From positions 3,813,507-3,877,506 of the forward strand of contig NZ_HG315671.1 of NCBI RefSeq assembly GCF_000723205.1: a stretch of DNA of 64,000 bases. Reading direction: 5' to 3'. Source of the stretch: Formosa agariphila KMM 3901. Its GTDB lineage: Bacteria; Bacteroidota; Bacteroidia; Flavobacteriales; Flavobacteriaceae. Each line of letters opens with the position of its first letter. Within the stretch, counting starts at the first letter, position 1. The position numbers were made by a program, and so were the translations under genes. The notes below the pieces were generated by a model. It was not told the origin of the DNA, searched no databases, and worked only from the letters and a program-made list of their open reading frames with translations. Positions 35,724 to 44,239 of this stretch are shown piece by piece.

Positions 35724-37904
35724 TTAAGAATTATTTTGATTGTTCTGTAAATTTTGCATGATGCGATTACTTTGTTCAGTTTTACCCTGACCTTGGTAAA
35801 TTAAGGCTAATAAATACTGGTAATCCTGATTGTCTGGCAATAGTTTTACAGCTTTTAATATCACGTGTTCTGCTTCGGTAAACTTTTTATTCTGATAATA
35901 AAATGTTGCCAAATTATACATAGATCGCGTATCTGTAGAATCTATTTTTATGGCTTGATTTAAATCGGAAACAGCCTGTTCGTTCGCTTTGATTTCAAAA
36001 TTTAAAAGGGCTCTTAAATAATAAGCTCGTCCAGCATTTGGTTCTTTTCTTAACCATGTATTTAACGTACTTAATGCCAATTCTGAATTCCCTTTTAAAC
36101 TATATGCTGTTGCTAAATTAGAATACACTGGTAGCAATAAACTGTCTTTCTTTAACGCTAATTCGTAATTTTTTATAGCATTATCAGGATCATTATTCTG
36201 AAGATAATAATCGCCCAATTGTAAACGTCCTGTAGAGAAATCTGCATTGGTAAACATCATGGTTTCTAGCTCATGTCTCGCTTTACTAAGTTCTGACTGA
36301 TTAATTGTTGCTAAAGTTTGAGCATCAATTCCTGTTAACAATTGCATGGCTCCTATTCTAACCAAACGTGTGGTATCGCTTAAATGCTTAGACGCGATAA
36401 ATACACGGTCCTGTGGACTTATATTTCTAAATTTCTGAAGCGCATTAAAGCGAACCATTGGAGAAGGATCTTCCAGACTTTTTAGAATAACCTCAAACTG
36501 TTCGTTATTTGTAATATCTATATTCTCAATTACTGTAGCTCTTGCAATTGCTGGATAATCTAGATTATTAATAAATGTATCTAACCCCATGCGTTCTTGT
36601 ACACTAATATTAGATTTATTACTAATTAACAATTGATCTGAATAATGATCTAATCGGTCTGGACCATACCATTCTACTACCTGCTTTGCTGCCCATTCAT
36701 CAGATTTATCTTGATGACATTGCGTACACGCATTTGGTGTTCCATATTCTACACTTTGGTCTGGTCTTGGCACTCTAAAACTATGATCACGTCTAAAATC
36801 GTTCCCCATATAAACAGCTCCCGTCATGTGGCAATTTACACATTGTGCACCATCTGTTTCTGCTTCATGAAAATGATGAGAAGGTTCGTTATAGTTAGGA
36901 GTATGACATTGTAAACATAATCTATTGTCTGTATACTTTGTTTTTAAAGTGTGTGGATCGTGACAATCGGAACAGGTCACGCCTTCATGATACATTTTAC
37001 TTTGAAGAAAAGACCCATATACATAATCTTCATCTTCAATTTGTCCATCGCCATGATATAAATCGTTGGTTATATTTTGAAGTAGATATTGGTCTTCAAA
37101 ATGAGTTCCAGGAATCATTTTTTCTGTTAAACGCGCACGTCTGGCATGACAAGGTGCACACATATTCATCTGGCTAAACTGAGAGTTTCCTGGAATGATA
37201 TACGTGTTTTCGGTATGTGTACTATCTTGAATATTATTTGCCCAATACACATGACGCTCTGCAGGACCATGGCAACTTTCGCAACTCACATTAATTATAG
37301 AATATTTAGTATCGTAACTATCGGTTTCAACATTATAATCCTTTTCTAAGTTTGTTGAGTGACACTCGGCACACATGGTATTCCAGTTTTGAGCGGTCTC
37401 TGTCCAATGCAACCAATCGTGCGGATCTATTTCATCGCCTTTATATTGGTGAAACCATACTCCTTTTTCGGTATCCCAAGTAACACGAAGCACTTGTTTT
37501 CTTCCGCGATCAAAATCTATTAAATATTGCTGAAGCGGTCTTACTCCAAACGCATAACTAATTTCATAATCAACCTCACTGCCGTCTATTTCTTTAACAT
37601 GAACCATAAATTTATCATCTTCCGATCTTGTAAAATGATAAGACACGCCATCAATAATAGTTTTTACATTATTAAAATCGCCTAAAATTGTAGAATCATT
37701 AGCAACTTGCATGGCTAAATCGTGATCTGAACCTCTCCAATCATCATACACCCCTTTATGGCATTCCATACATTGAGAATCTCCAATAAAACCATCTTTA
37801 TGTTGTAGTTTTAGATCCTCTATGGCAACATAATCTGACTGTTTCGTTTTGGAATTACAAGCCGACAGTACGACCAAACAGACAACCCAAAAAACATGCT
37901 TCAT
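35724..37904 (-). CDS. Octahaem c-type cytochrome lipoprotein with HEAT and TPR repeats
   Basis: A 726-residue envelope lipoprotein (signal ends VLSAC). It contains eight CxxCH haem-binding motifs in the first 400 residues: CMECH, CAECH, CESCH, CAPCH, CSDCH, CLQCH, CVNCH and CTQCH. The middle (about 440-530) has HEAT-like repeats and the end (about 545-720) has four or five TPR repeats. Its haem spacing is close to cytochrome c554/NrfB-like multihaem proteins. The combination of octahaem and protein-protein repeats suggests a periplasmic or outer-membrane electron-transfer scaffold; the donor and acceptor are unknown. The aldo/keto reductase gene follows it. Confidence 0.9.
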   Translation of the reverse strand: MKHVFWVVCLVVLSACNSKTKQSDYVAIEDLKLQHKDGFIGDSQCMECHKGVYDDWRGSDHDLAMQVANDSTILGDFNNVKTIIDGVSYHFTRSEDDKFMVHVKEIDGSEVDYEISYAFGVRPLQQYLIDFDRGRKQVLRVTWDTEKGVWFHQYKGDEIDPHDWLHWTETAQNWNTMCAECHSTNLEKDYNVETDSYDTKYSIINVSCESCHGPAERHVYWANNIQDSTHTENTYIIPGNSQFSQMNMCAPCHARRARLTEKMIPGTHFEDQYLLQNITNDLYHGDGQIEDEDYVYGSFLQSKMYHEGVTCSDCHDPHTLKTKYTDNRLCLQCHTPNYNEPSHHFHEAETDGAQCVNCHMTGAVYMGNDFRRDHSFRVPRPDQSVEYGTPNACTQCHQDKSDEWAAKQVVEWYGPDRLDHYSDQLLISNKSNISVQERMGLDTFINNLDYPAIARATVIENIDITNNEQFEVILKSLEDPSPMVRFNALQKFRNISPQDRVFIASKHLSDTTRLVRIGAMQLLTGIDAQTLATINQSELSKARHELETMMFTNADFSTGRLQLGDYYLQNNDPDNAIKNYELALKKDSLLLPVYSNLATAYSLKGNSELALSTLNTWLRKEPNAGRAYYLRALLNFEIKANEQAVSDLNQAIKIDSTDTRSMYNLATFYYQNKKFTEAEHVILKAVKLLPDNQDYQYLLALIYQGQGKTEQSNRIMQNLQNNQNNS

Positions 37905-37965
37905 ATTTAATTTAAATGTAGAATTAACTTAAGCTACTAAGTTAAAACTTATTTCAACTATGAAG

Positions 37966-38026
37966 AAAAAACAAACGCTAAATATCCCTTATAATTATTA
38001 TAAATTACAAGACACATTTAGCGTTT
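37966..38026 (-). terminator. Terminator upstream of the cytochrome gene
   Basis: On the minus strand AAACGCTAAAT pairs with ATTTAGCGTTT (11 perfect pairs, 32-base loop), followed by GTTTTTTC. It lies 21 bases beyond the ompA tail fragment at 38048. It could be the original terminator of ompA, left behind when extra DNA was inserted. Confidence 0.6.
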
Positions 38027-38047
38027 AGAATTAAATATTTTTTTTAG

Positions 38048-38131
38048 AAATAAATCGTCTAAATTTCATTTAGAAGTTTAGAAATTTCATCTAATTTAGG
38101 CGTTAAAATAACTTCTATTCTTCTGTTTTTA
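38048..38131 (-). pseudogene. Orphan ompA 3'-end fragment A
   Basis: Minus-strand reading gives KNRRIEVILTPKL then DEISKLLNEI and a stop codon, identical in protein to the C-terminus of the intact OmpA-family gene at 44381-45343. At the DNA level it differs at eight sites in 73, all synonymous. The match extends about 11 bases past the stop codon (same ATAAATCGT flank). There is no start and no upstream gene sequence. It is not a functional gene. Confidence 0.85.
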
Positions 38132-38184
38132 ATTTCGTTTATAAGATAAATTATAACCGAATCGATAAGCAATACCCAAGTTTC

Positions 38185-40821
38185 TTACAACGAAAATCTA
38201 ACTTTCACTAACCCTTGTCTTGGTCTTAAAGCAAAATTAGATTCTATATAACTAAAGCTATCTACTATTGCGGTTAGATAATTTTTATCATTAAATAGAT
38301 TATTAATCTGAAACTCAAAATCAATTTTTTTCTTTTTCCAAGTGTATCTATATACCACATCGGCAAAAATATTTTCTGCCCGCCTGTTACCTAAATTACT
38401 TTTCACATATTCGGTTTTTATACCAAAATAATGATGTTCTTCTGGATAGACATTGACATTAAATTCATGAAATTGTTGAACTATAGTTTGATTGTCTTGA
38501 TTCTGAATGTGATTGTTCGCAAACTGAAACACACTTACTAATTCTGTATTTAACCAATCGGTAACATCTGTATCTATTTTACCGTTTAATCGCCAATTTT
38601 CATTAGAGATATCTGTTATTTCTGAATTCAATATTTGTTGAAAATCCTGTAAATTAAAATTAACACCTAAGGTTAAGTTAGTGTTTAATTTACTAAAATA
38701 CTTGCTTGCCCTTGTCATAAAATTATGATTTAAACGTGTATTATCTTGTTCTATAGCCTGTAGTTCTGTTGCCCCATTCTCTAGTATATTATTGTTGAAC
38801 AAAAGATTAGTATTTGTTTTAGTATGGCTGTAAACCGAACTAAAGAAAAAGGATTTAATTGGATTTCTATAACTAAACGAGGTAGAATAACCCCAATTTC
38901 GATTTTCAGGCAAGGGAGCGTCTATACGTTGAATACTACGGTAATTCTGTAATATATAATTGTAGTAAACCTGATTAATTGTGCCAAAATCATTATTTAA
39001 ATGTGCTGATGTTGACAAACTCCAGTTCGAGGTTAAATCGAAAGTTAAAGAAATTCGTGGATCAAAAGTTATACGGCTTAGGTTTTGATTTCTACTCAAC
39101 GATTCATCTTCTAATTGATAAGTGTGGATATTAATAGGTGTATGTAATTCTATGCGCCACTTTTCCGATTTGTATTGTGTTTGTAAAAGCGCATAGAATT
39201 TTGAACGTATCCAAGCTAAATTATTTTTAAATATTTCGTTATTAACTATGTTTGAAGTAAAAATTCCACTTTCCAAACGTTGCTTTTCAAACAGCACACC
39301 TAGTTTTGGCGACAAACTAAATTTTTTGTAACCTTTTGTAAAGCCTATAGAGTTATTTGTATAGAATGTATTAAGCTCCAAATTTTGAATTACTTCATTA
39401 TACGGTAAACCACCGTTTAATAAATCTTCAAACTGTCCTGGGTTTACAGTTAATGTCTGTGGCGTTCTATTAACACCAATATAAGATTTTAAAGTTGCAA
39501 TTTGTTTCCCTAAAGGAAATAAGGTTTTTAAATTGTTAGATAATTTGAAGTAGCGATTACTTAAACTTTGACTAATATTTTCATTGTACTGTTGAATACT
39601 ACCACGCTCACTATCCCAAAACCCTTGAACAACTAAACTATTTTTAAAGTAGTTTTTATTACTATTTCTTTGGATGGTTAAATTAGTTTCTAATGAATTT
39701 TTATAAAACTGATTATATTTATTTTCAAACAACGAAATGGTATCGTTTGCAGTGAAAAACTGCGTATTTGTAAAACCGTTTTGTTGCTGATAATCATTAA
39801 GATAGGACACATTTAGACGTAGCTCTAAATCCTTTTTTAACTTCTGTAAATAATTAGCGCTTAGTAAATTAATATTATTATCTAACCAACGTTGCTCCGG
39901 AAAATTTGGAACACCAATTTTTTGAATTGCTAACCAATCTTGCTTTTCGTTATTGCGTTCAAATTGATCTAATAAATCTTCAATAGTTAAGGTTTTTAAT
40001 TGTGATGCAACATTATCACCGATGTTATTAGATTGATAAGAACTAAGCATTTGTCGTTTTTTAGAAAATAGCATTGGGGTAATATTCGTATCCCAGAGTA
40101 ATGGCTCCGAGCCTGCACCTAATTCGGCTTGCCCTGTAAAGGTATACTTGTTTTTAAGCTTAATATTTAAAGCTGCTTGATCCGAATACACCAAACTATC
40201 CAGAACTTTAATAGGCTGATGATTTTCTAAAACTTGTACCTTGCTAACTTCTTTATGCGGCAAGTTTTCATTTGCAAGATTATATTTCCCTTCAAGTAAA
40301 TCTAAGCCCTCAATATAATATTTGTTAATAGGTTTACCTTGGTAGAGTATTTTACCGTCACTAAGAACCTCAATTCCTGGCATATTTTTTAGAACATCGG
40401 CTATGGTTCTATCTTCTTGTTTTGTAAAGGCATTAACCGCATAATTTATAGTGTCTCCATGCTTCGTAATAGGACTATTTTTTATAACAATCTCATTTAA
40501 CTCCGTAGGTGCTTCTACTAAAATAAAATCTAGTGTTTGGCTTTTGTTTAAAATAGTTTTAACAACCGATTTATAGCCCATAGACTTAATGTTTAGCTGT
40601 ATATTTTCAGCATAACCGTTTACAGGAATTGAATAATAACCTTTACTGTTAGAAATGGCATAATTTAAAATTTGGTCTGAATGTAACGGTGTAATAGTAA
40701 TACTTGCACCAGAAACAGGCTTACCATTTTTAGTTAACAACAAGCCATTAATATTAGATTGCGAAAACATGTCACAAATACTAAATAAAACGATAGTTAA
40801 ACAAAAAATAGCTTGATGCAT
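38185..40821 (-). CDS. TonB-dependent receptor-type outer-membrane protein with carboxypeptidase-regulatory domain
   Basis: An 878-residue protein counted from the ATG at 40821, which gives a standard signal peptide (MHQAIFCLTIVLFSICDMFSQ). A TTG 13 codons upstream was not used. A carboxypeptidase-regulatory-like beta-sandwich (SGASITITPL near residues 38-47) is followed by a plug-like domain (HGDTINYAVNAF, ADVLKNMPGIEVLSDGK near residues 117-160), then a barrel of about 600 residues ending KVRFSL. The plug's DTINYAVNAFT with PHKEVSKVQVLENH is typical of the GLPGLI-associated receptor group. It is downstream of the GLPGLI gene, and the pair occurs together widely. Ligand unknown. Confidence 0.85.
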   Translation of the reverse strand: MHQAIFCLTIVLFSICDMFSQSNINGLLLTKNGKPVSGASITITPLHSDQILNYAISNSKGYYSIPVNGYAENIQLNIKSMGYKSVVKTILNKSQTLDFILVEAPTELNEIVIKNSPITKHGDTINYAVNAFTKQEDRTIADVLKNMPGIEVLSDGKILYQGKPINKYYIEGLDLLEGKYNLANENLPHKEVSKVQVLENHQPIKVLDSLVYSDQAALNIKLKNKYTFTGQAELGAGSEPLLWDTNITPMLFSKKRQMLSSYQSNNIGDNVASQLKTLTIEDLLDQFERNNEKQDWLAIQKIGVPNFPEQRWLDNNINLLSANYLQKLKKDLELRLNVSYLNDYQQQNGFTNTQFFTANDTISLFENKYNQFYKNSLETNLTIQRNSNKNYFKNSLVVQGFWDSERGSIQQYNENISQSLSNRYFKLSNNLKTLFPLGKQIATLKSYIGVNRTPQTLTVNPGQFEDLLNGGLPYNEVIQNLELNTFYTNNSIGFTKGYKKFSLSPKLGVLFEKQRLESGIFTSNIVNNEIFKNNLAWIRSKFYALLQTQYKSEKWRIELHTPINIHTYQLEDESLSRNQNLSRITFDPRISLTFDLTSNWSLSTSAHLNNDFGTINQVYYNYILQNYRSIQRIDAPLPENRNWGYSTSFSYRNPIKSFFFSSVYSHTKTNTNLLFNNNILENGATELQAIEQDNTRLNHNFMTRASKYFSKLNTNLTLGVNFNLQDFQQILNSEITDISNENWRLNGKIDTDVTDWLNTELVSVFQFANNHIQNQDNQTIVQQFHEFNVNVYPEEHHYFGIKTEYVKSNLGNRRAENIFADVVYRYTWKKKKIDFEFQINNLFNDKNYLTAIVDSFSYIESNFALRPRQGLVKVRFSL

Positions 40822-40875
40822 TAATAAACAGTAATTACTTGTTCTTGCTTTATTTTTCAAGGAATTGATGATTAA

Positions 40876-40920
40876 CTAACAGTAAATAAGAATAATACAT
40901 TTATCAAAAAAAAAAAAAAA
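40876..40920 (-). repeat. T15 homopolymer tract with shared downstream motif, copy 1
   Basis: On the minus strand fifteen T (40920-40906) are followed by GATAAATGTATTATTCTTAT and TTACTGTT. The tract is 85 bases before the receptor start codon. A similar T15 plus TATTCCTATTCTACTAGTT occurs at 42204-42218. Candidate slippage-prone site. Confidence 0.6.
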
Positions 40921-40955
40921 GATCAAACTAATAAACTCCTATTTTACTAGCCAGT

Positions 40956-41756
40956 TTATAATTCAATTGGGTTATTCCTTTTTTTCAATTTCTGTTTCAC
41001 CCCTTCTTTATAGTCATCCTTTATTGTAAAACCCGATTGTGCTATTCTTTCTATTATATTTTTCTTGTAATCTTTTAACTTTTCAAAATAGATGGGTTTG
41101 GTTGTAATAAAAAGGTCTTTTCCTGGTTTTAAATTTGAATAAATTAAGTTCATATCAGATTTAGCAATTAATTCAAATACATAATGATTTTTTAAATCCG
41201 AAATCTTAACAATGAGACCAGGTAAACCACTAAACTTGTACGGTCCATCAGAGATTGGGATTTCATTAGAAAACCAAGCTTCATAATTTCTACCCCCATA
41301 ATAGGTCGTAGCCTTCTGACATTTAAGACCATTTATTGATAACGTATCGGTGGTTATACTCCATTTCATTCCATTCTTCTGTTCTTTATACTCAAAATTA
41401 TCTGTATATATTTTATCATAAACAGTTATGCTATCTTCTTTCTTTTCTTTTAATATTTTAAAATGAAATTGAGTTTTTGGAAATCTTGAAATATCTAGCA
41501 TACCAATTTCTGCGGCAGGCTTATTTTTTATATCAAGAAGTATTGAATCTTTTAAATAAGTGTTTTCACTTAGAAATATTGAAACCTCATCATTAGTTAA
41601 GAGCAACATGTCTTCACTTTGTTTGGCATAAACATCTGTAGAATCTGATTGATATGTTAGCCTATAAGTGAATGTATGCTGTATAACATATTTATTTTGA
41701 GTCTGTATACTTAGAGAGGTCAAAAAAATAATAAAGAACATGAATTTATAAAACAT
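40956..41756 (-). CDS. GLPGLI family protein
   Basis: A 266-residue secreted protein with a signal peptide (about 20 residues, MFYKFMFFIIFLTSL then SIQTQ). The family motif GLPGLI is at about residues 177-182 inside GPYKFSGLPGLIVKISD. The domain is beta-rich and is found in Bacteroidota next to TonB-dependent receptors, as here; its biochemical role is unknown. It lies 65 bases after the small cysteine-rich peptide gene and 134 bases before the receptor. Confidence 0.9.
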   Translation of the reverse strand: MFYKFMFFIIFLTSLSIQTQNKYVIQHTFTYRLTYQSDSTDVYAKQSEDMLLLTNDEVSIFLSENTYLKDSILLDIKNKPAAEIGMLDISRFPKTQFHFKILKEKKEDSITVYDKIYTDNFEYKEQKNGMKWSITTDTLSINGLKCQKATTYYGGRNYEAWFSNEIPISDGPYKFSGLPGLIVKISDLKNHYVFELIAKSDMNLIYSNLKPGKDLFITTKPIYFEKLKDYKKNIIERIAQSGFTIKDDYKEGVKQKLKKRNNPIEL

Positions 41757-41821
41757 ATTATGTAAACTGTTAGTTTTAAAGTTATCCGCCTATAAAAACA
41801 AGCAGGTAACCGAATAATTAA

Positions 41822-42025
41822 TTAAGGGCATAGCGCTTCATCTGCCGCCAAAGCCTTTTCAATAATTTCTGTGGTTGACTCTCCACAAGACCAGCCCTCT
41901 ATACCACAAGAAAGCGTTGTAGGCACGCAATTATAATCTTCTTCTGCTGCATCTACAGTACTATTATTTGCAAAACTAATGGCAGCACCTAAGACAAATA
42001 CTAATGTTAAAATTACATTTTTCAT
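41822..42025 (-). CDS. Small secreted cysteine-rich peptide
   Basis: A 67-residue protein. Residues 1-19 form a signal peptide (MKNVILTLVFVLGAAISFA) with predicted cleavage before NNST. The mature part of about 48 residues is acidic and holds four cysteines at residues 33, 40, 47 and 66, spaced C-x6-C-x6-C-x18-C, which could form two disulphides. Such short proteins occur before GLPGLI/receptor genes in flavobacteria and are related in style to NVEALA-type peptides, but I do not recognise a named family. It may be a secreted ligand, signal or toxin; this is inference only. Confidence 0.72.
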   Translation of the reverse strand: MKNVILTLVFVLGAAISFANNSTVDAAEEDYNCVPTTLSCGIEGWSCGESTTEIIEKALAADEALCP

Positions 42026-42051
42026 TTTAAATAAAATTAGATGGTTAAAAA

Positions 42052-42081
42052 ATAAATTAGTTATTCATTTTTCCTAGTCAA
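42052..42081 (-). promoter_or_regulatory. Candidate promoter of the cysteine-rich peptide gene
   Basis: On the minus strand TTG at 42081-42079, 19 bases, then TAATTTAT at 42059-42052. This matches the flavobacterial promoter apart from the last two positions of TAnnTTTG. It is 27 bases before the start codon. Confidence 0.5.
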
Positions 42082-42171
42082 TTTATCCATCTACTTTTAG
42101 AATACCTATTTACTTTTTTATTTCCATAAGTTGGATGGTCACTAAATGGCTCTATTCGTTAACAAACTAAA

Positions 42172-42218
42172 TACAACTAGTAGAATAGGAATAACACTTT
42201 TCCAAAAAAAAAAAAAAA
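42172..42218 (-). repeat. T15 homopolymer tract with shared downstream motif, copy 2
   Basis: On the minus strand fifteen T (42218-42204) are followed by GGAAAAGTGTTATTCCTATT and CTACTAGTT. The tail resembles the sequence after the T15 at 40920-40906. The tract is about 180 bases before the peptide start. Confidence 0.6.
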
Positions 42219-42371
42219 TGAGAAACAAAAATAAATTAACCATTAAAACAATAAATTAATTAAAAATTAAATTAAATATTAGATTTAATTAATCTACATC
42301 TTGTGATAAAAAACCATAAAGAATACGTTTACCATAGCTTTTTTTTACTTTTTATAGACTAAAAACAAACT

Positions 42372-42410
42372 GAGTTCACTAATTCCGATACAACCAGAAA
42401 AAGTGAACTC
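42372..42410. repeat. Inverted repeat in the accessory intergenic region
   Basis: GAGTTCAC at 42372-42379 and GTGAACTC at 42403-42410 form an eight-pair arm with a 23-base loop. It could be a weak terminator for minus-strand transcripts from the ompA side. There is no strong T-run directly after it. Confidence 0.35.
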
Positions 42411-42435
42411 AAATAAACAAAACCAAAATCTACTC

Positions 42436-42535
42436 CTAAATCTCATTTAAAAGTTTAGAAATCTCATCTAATTTAGGTGTTAACACCACTTCAATTCTTC
42501 TATTTTTAGCGCGACCTTCAGCAGTTGAATTTGAG
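42436..42535 (-). pseudogene. Orphan ompA 3'-end fragment B
   Basis: Minus-strand reading gives NSTAEGRAKNRRIEVVLT and then PKLDEISKLLNEI plus stop, matching the C-terminus of the intact OmpA-family protein with only one change (Val for Ile). The DNA is about 88% identical (12 differences in 100), mostly synonymous. Unlike fragment A the sequence after the stop is not shared with intact ompA. No start codon or upstream gene is present. Confidence 0.85.
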
Positions 42536-42592
42536 CCCGATAACGCGGTCTTATAGTCCGTGCCATAAATATATTATTAAATCGGTAACCCC

Positions 42593-42665
42593 CGCTACCG
42601 CACGAACCCTTTCGTGTGGTTTATTCTAATTTAAATCCTAAAATACAACCATATTGTCAATTAAA
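42593..42665 (-). repeat. Interspersed repeat, copy 1 (short form)
   Basis: On the minus strand this carries ATTTAAATTAGAATAAACCACACGAAAGG and the end CGTGCGGTAGCG, shared with the copy at 43632-43735. It lacks the 23-base middle part of copy 2. Both lie just downstream of a secreted-protein gene, in the same orientation. Confidence 0.7.
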
Positions 42666-42696
42666 CCTTATTCCCCTGCATAACCCTAATCTAAAA

Positions 42697-43395
42697 CTAC
42701 TCATCCACCACACGTTGCAACCGTACAGTAGTACCATTTTTATTTTTTACTTCTAGATATTTACGCCCTTGTTTTACAATTTCTAAAGTATCTGTTTGAT
42801 TCAATATTGGTAATCCCTCACCTTGATTTTGCATAAAAACAGAAATCTCATAATTATAATTTCTATCAACTATGAGGTTATATGGTTTATACCCTAAATT
42901 GGACAACATAAATTGTAGATTATTTTTTTCTTTTTTAAGCCTAAAAACAGCTACACCGCTATTATTAGCAGCAACACCACTATAACCATATTTTGACAAA
43001 CTATCCTTATACATTACACTTGCTGCGGGAGGATCTAGCACTTTATGATTTAAATCGAACAAAACAAATTTTATGCAAATTGAATCTTTATTATTTCTCC
43101 AAATTTTGGAGATATGATATCCTATTTTTATTGGTTCTGTTAAATCGTAATTCAAAATTAATGAATCGTTTTTTATTTGATAATGACCTTTACCATATTT
43201 ATCATCACCCAAACTCGCTCCTGAATGGTACTCAAAAATTCCATTTTTCTTAAAATCAAAGAAATTATAATGCTCTTGATTAGGCATTAAATTACTATAT
43301 CTTCCTTCAATACTTTTTTGTCCATAAAACTGACTAAATGAACATAAAATGAATATTATAAAAACAGACTTAATCACACTTCGTTCCTTTCGCAT
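42697..43395 (-). CDS. Secreted protein, candidate immunity-type partner of the adjacent toxin-tip fragment
   Basis: A 232-residue protein if it starts at the ATG at 43395; an in-frame ATG four codons earlier would give 236. The signal sequence is SVIKSVFIIFILCSFSQFYGQ. A lipocalin-like N-terminal half (EGRYSNLMP, NGIFEYHSGASLGD) is followed by a second beta domain with GYKPYNLIV. Its start overlaps the end of the coding fragment at 43370-43633 by 26 or 38 bases in another frame, which suggests translational coupling. I do not recognise a named family. The pairing resembles toxin C-terminus plus immunity gene, but no toxin activity is shown. Confidence 0.6.
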   Translation of the reverse strand: MRKERSVIKSVFIIFILCSFSQFYGQKSIEGRYSNLMPNQEHYNFFDFKKNGIFEYHSGASLGDDKYGKGHYQIKNDSLILNYDLTEPIKIGYHISKIWRNNKDSICIKFVLFDLNHKVLDPPAASVMYKDSLSKYGYSGVAANNSGVAVFRLKKEKNNLQFMLSNLGYKPYNLIVDRNYNYEISVFMQNQGEGLPILNQTDTLEIVKQGRKYLEVKNKNGTTVRLQRVVDE

Positions 43396-43633
43396 TGCTA
43401 TTTCCATTTTGCTCGTTTGTTAATGTTTTTGAGATATTTTGTCTATCGATTAATTCAGGAACCAAAGCTTTAAAAGCATCCGTTTCAGTAACAATATTAC
43501 CATTAGAATCCACTTGAAATAACCCTCCTAAAGCCATGCTTCTATAATAATCCCACCCCAAATCACCACCTGTTCCATATTCAATATCCCATGTTAACAA
43601 AGACATAGCAATTGCATCAACATACTGTCCCAT
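43370..43633 (-). pseudogene. Truncated C-terminal coding fragment (candidate toxin tip)
   Basis: An open frame of 87 residues that begins directly at the edge of the interspersed repeat, so its upstream part is missing. Reading MGQYVDAIAMSLLTWD to NISKTLTNEQNGNSNAKG then TKCD, it looks like the end of a larger protein. It shares a pattern with the fragment at 44229-44370: FY/YY-x3-A-x-x-GL, then DAF/DAY-K and a Cys near the end. In similar flavobacterial proteins the end of a zinc-peptidase-like polymorphic toxin has this look (recalled, not checked). No complete domain is present. Confidence 0.55.
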
Positions 43634-43735
43634 AAACCACGCTACCGCACGAAATCGCAGATTCAGCGTAGCTAATCCTTTCGTGTGGTTTATTCTAATT
43701 TAAATCCTGAAATACAAACTACATTCTCAATTAAA
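43632..43735 (-). repeat. Interspersed repeat, copy 2 (long form)
   Basis: On the minus strand this contains ATTTAAATTAGAATAAACCACACGAAAGG, a 23-base central part (ATTAGCTACGCTGAATCTGCGAT) and TTCGTGCGGTAGCGTGGTTTAT. The two ends form an imperfect inverted repeat (AAACCACACGAAA against TTTCGTGCGGTAGCGTGGTTT). Copy 1 is at 42593-42665. It ends at the start of the truncated fragment 43370-43633. Confidence 0.75.
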
Positions 43736-43831
43736 ACCAAAATTCCATTAATACTATAACAAACATAATTTTATTGTAGATACACGATGCAATCGCGCAC
43801 TAGCGGGTTACCTACTCAATTTCAGTAGTAT

Positions 43832-44239
43832 TTATTCTATTAAATAACTTGGCTCCAATTCTATTATAGAATCTCCTTTAATTAGATAAATTGATTTTTC
43901 CTTAAAATACATATACAACTCCCAATCGTCAATAACGCTAGTATTATTTTTCCCACTATAAAATTGTCTGCTTTTCAAAATATCTTTAACACAAATTGGG
44001 TTAATTTTATTTTTCAAGAGTTTCTTTTTATTTTGTTTAAAATAAAAAAAACCATTATTCCCACTATTTTTTAAATAATAATAAGTATAGTTTTCATAGT
44101 TGTGTTTCTTTTTAACTAAAAGTTTTCTATCATATTTTAAGTTTAGGGTATCCTTCTTATGTATATCTATTTGTGAACTAACTGCAAAACTAAAGCTAAA
44201 CACAAAAAGTACAAGTAAAAAAATCTTTCTATTGAGCAT
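43832..44239 (-). CDS. Small secreted protein, candidate immunity-type partner
   Basis: A 135-residue protein with a signal peptide of about 21 residues (MLNRKIFLLVLFVFSFSFAVSS). The mature part is basic and aromatic (YENYTYYYLKNSGNNGFFYF) and ends in acidic residues. The start codon overlaps the end of the coding fragment at 44229-44370 by 11 bases in another frame. A small, single-domain, secreted protein coupled to a fragment of a larger gene is the layout of a toxin-immunity unit, but its family is not known to me. Confidence 0.6.
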   Translation of the reverse strand: MLNRKIFLLVLFVFSFSFAVSSQIDIHKKDTLNLKYDRKLLVKKKHNYENYTYYYLKNSGNNGFFYFKQNKKKLLKNKINPICVKDILKSRQFYSGKNNTSVIDDWELYMYFKEKSIYLIKGDSIIELEPSYLIE

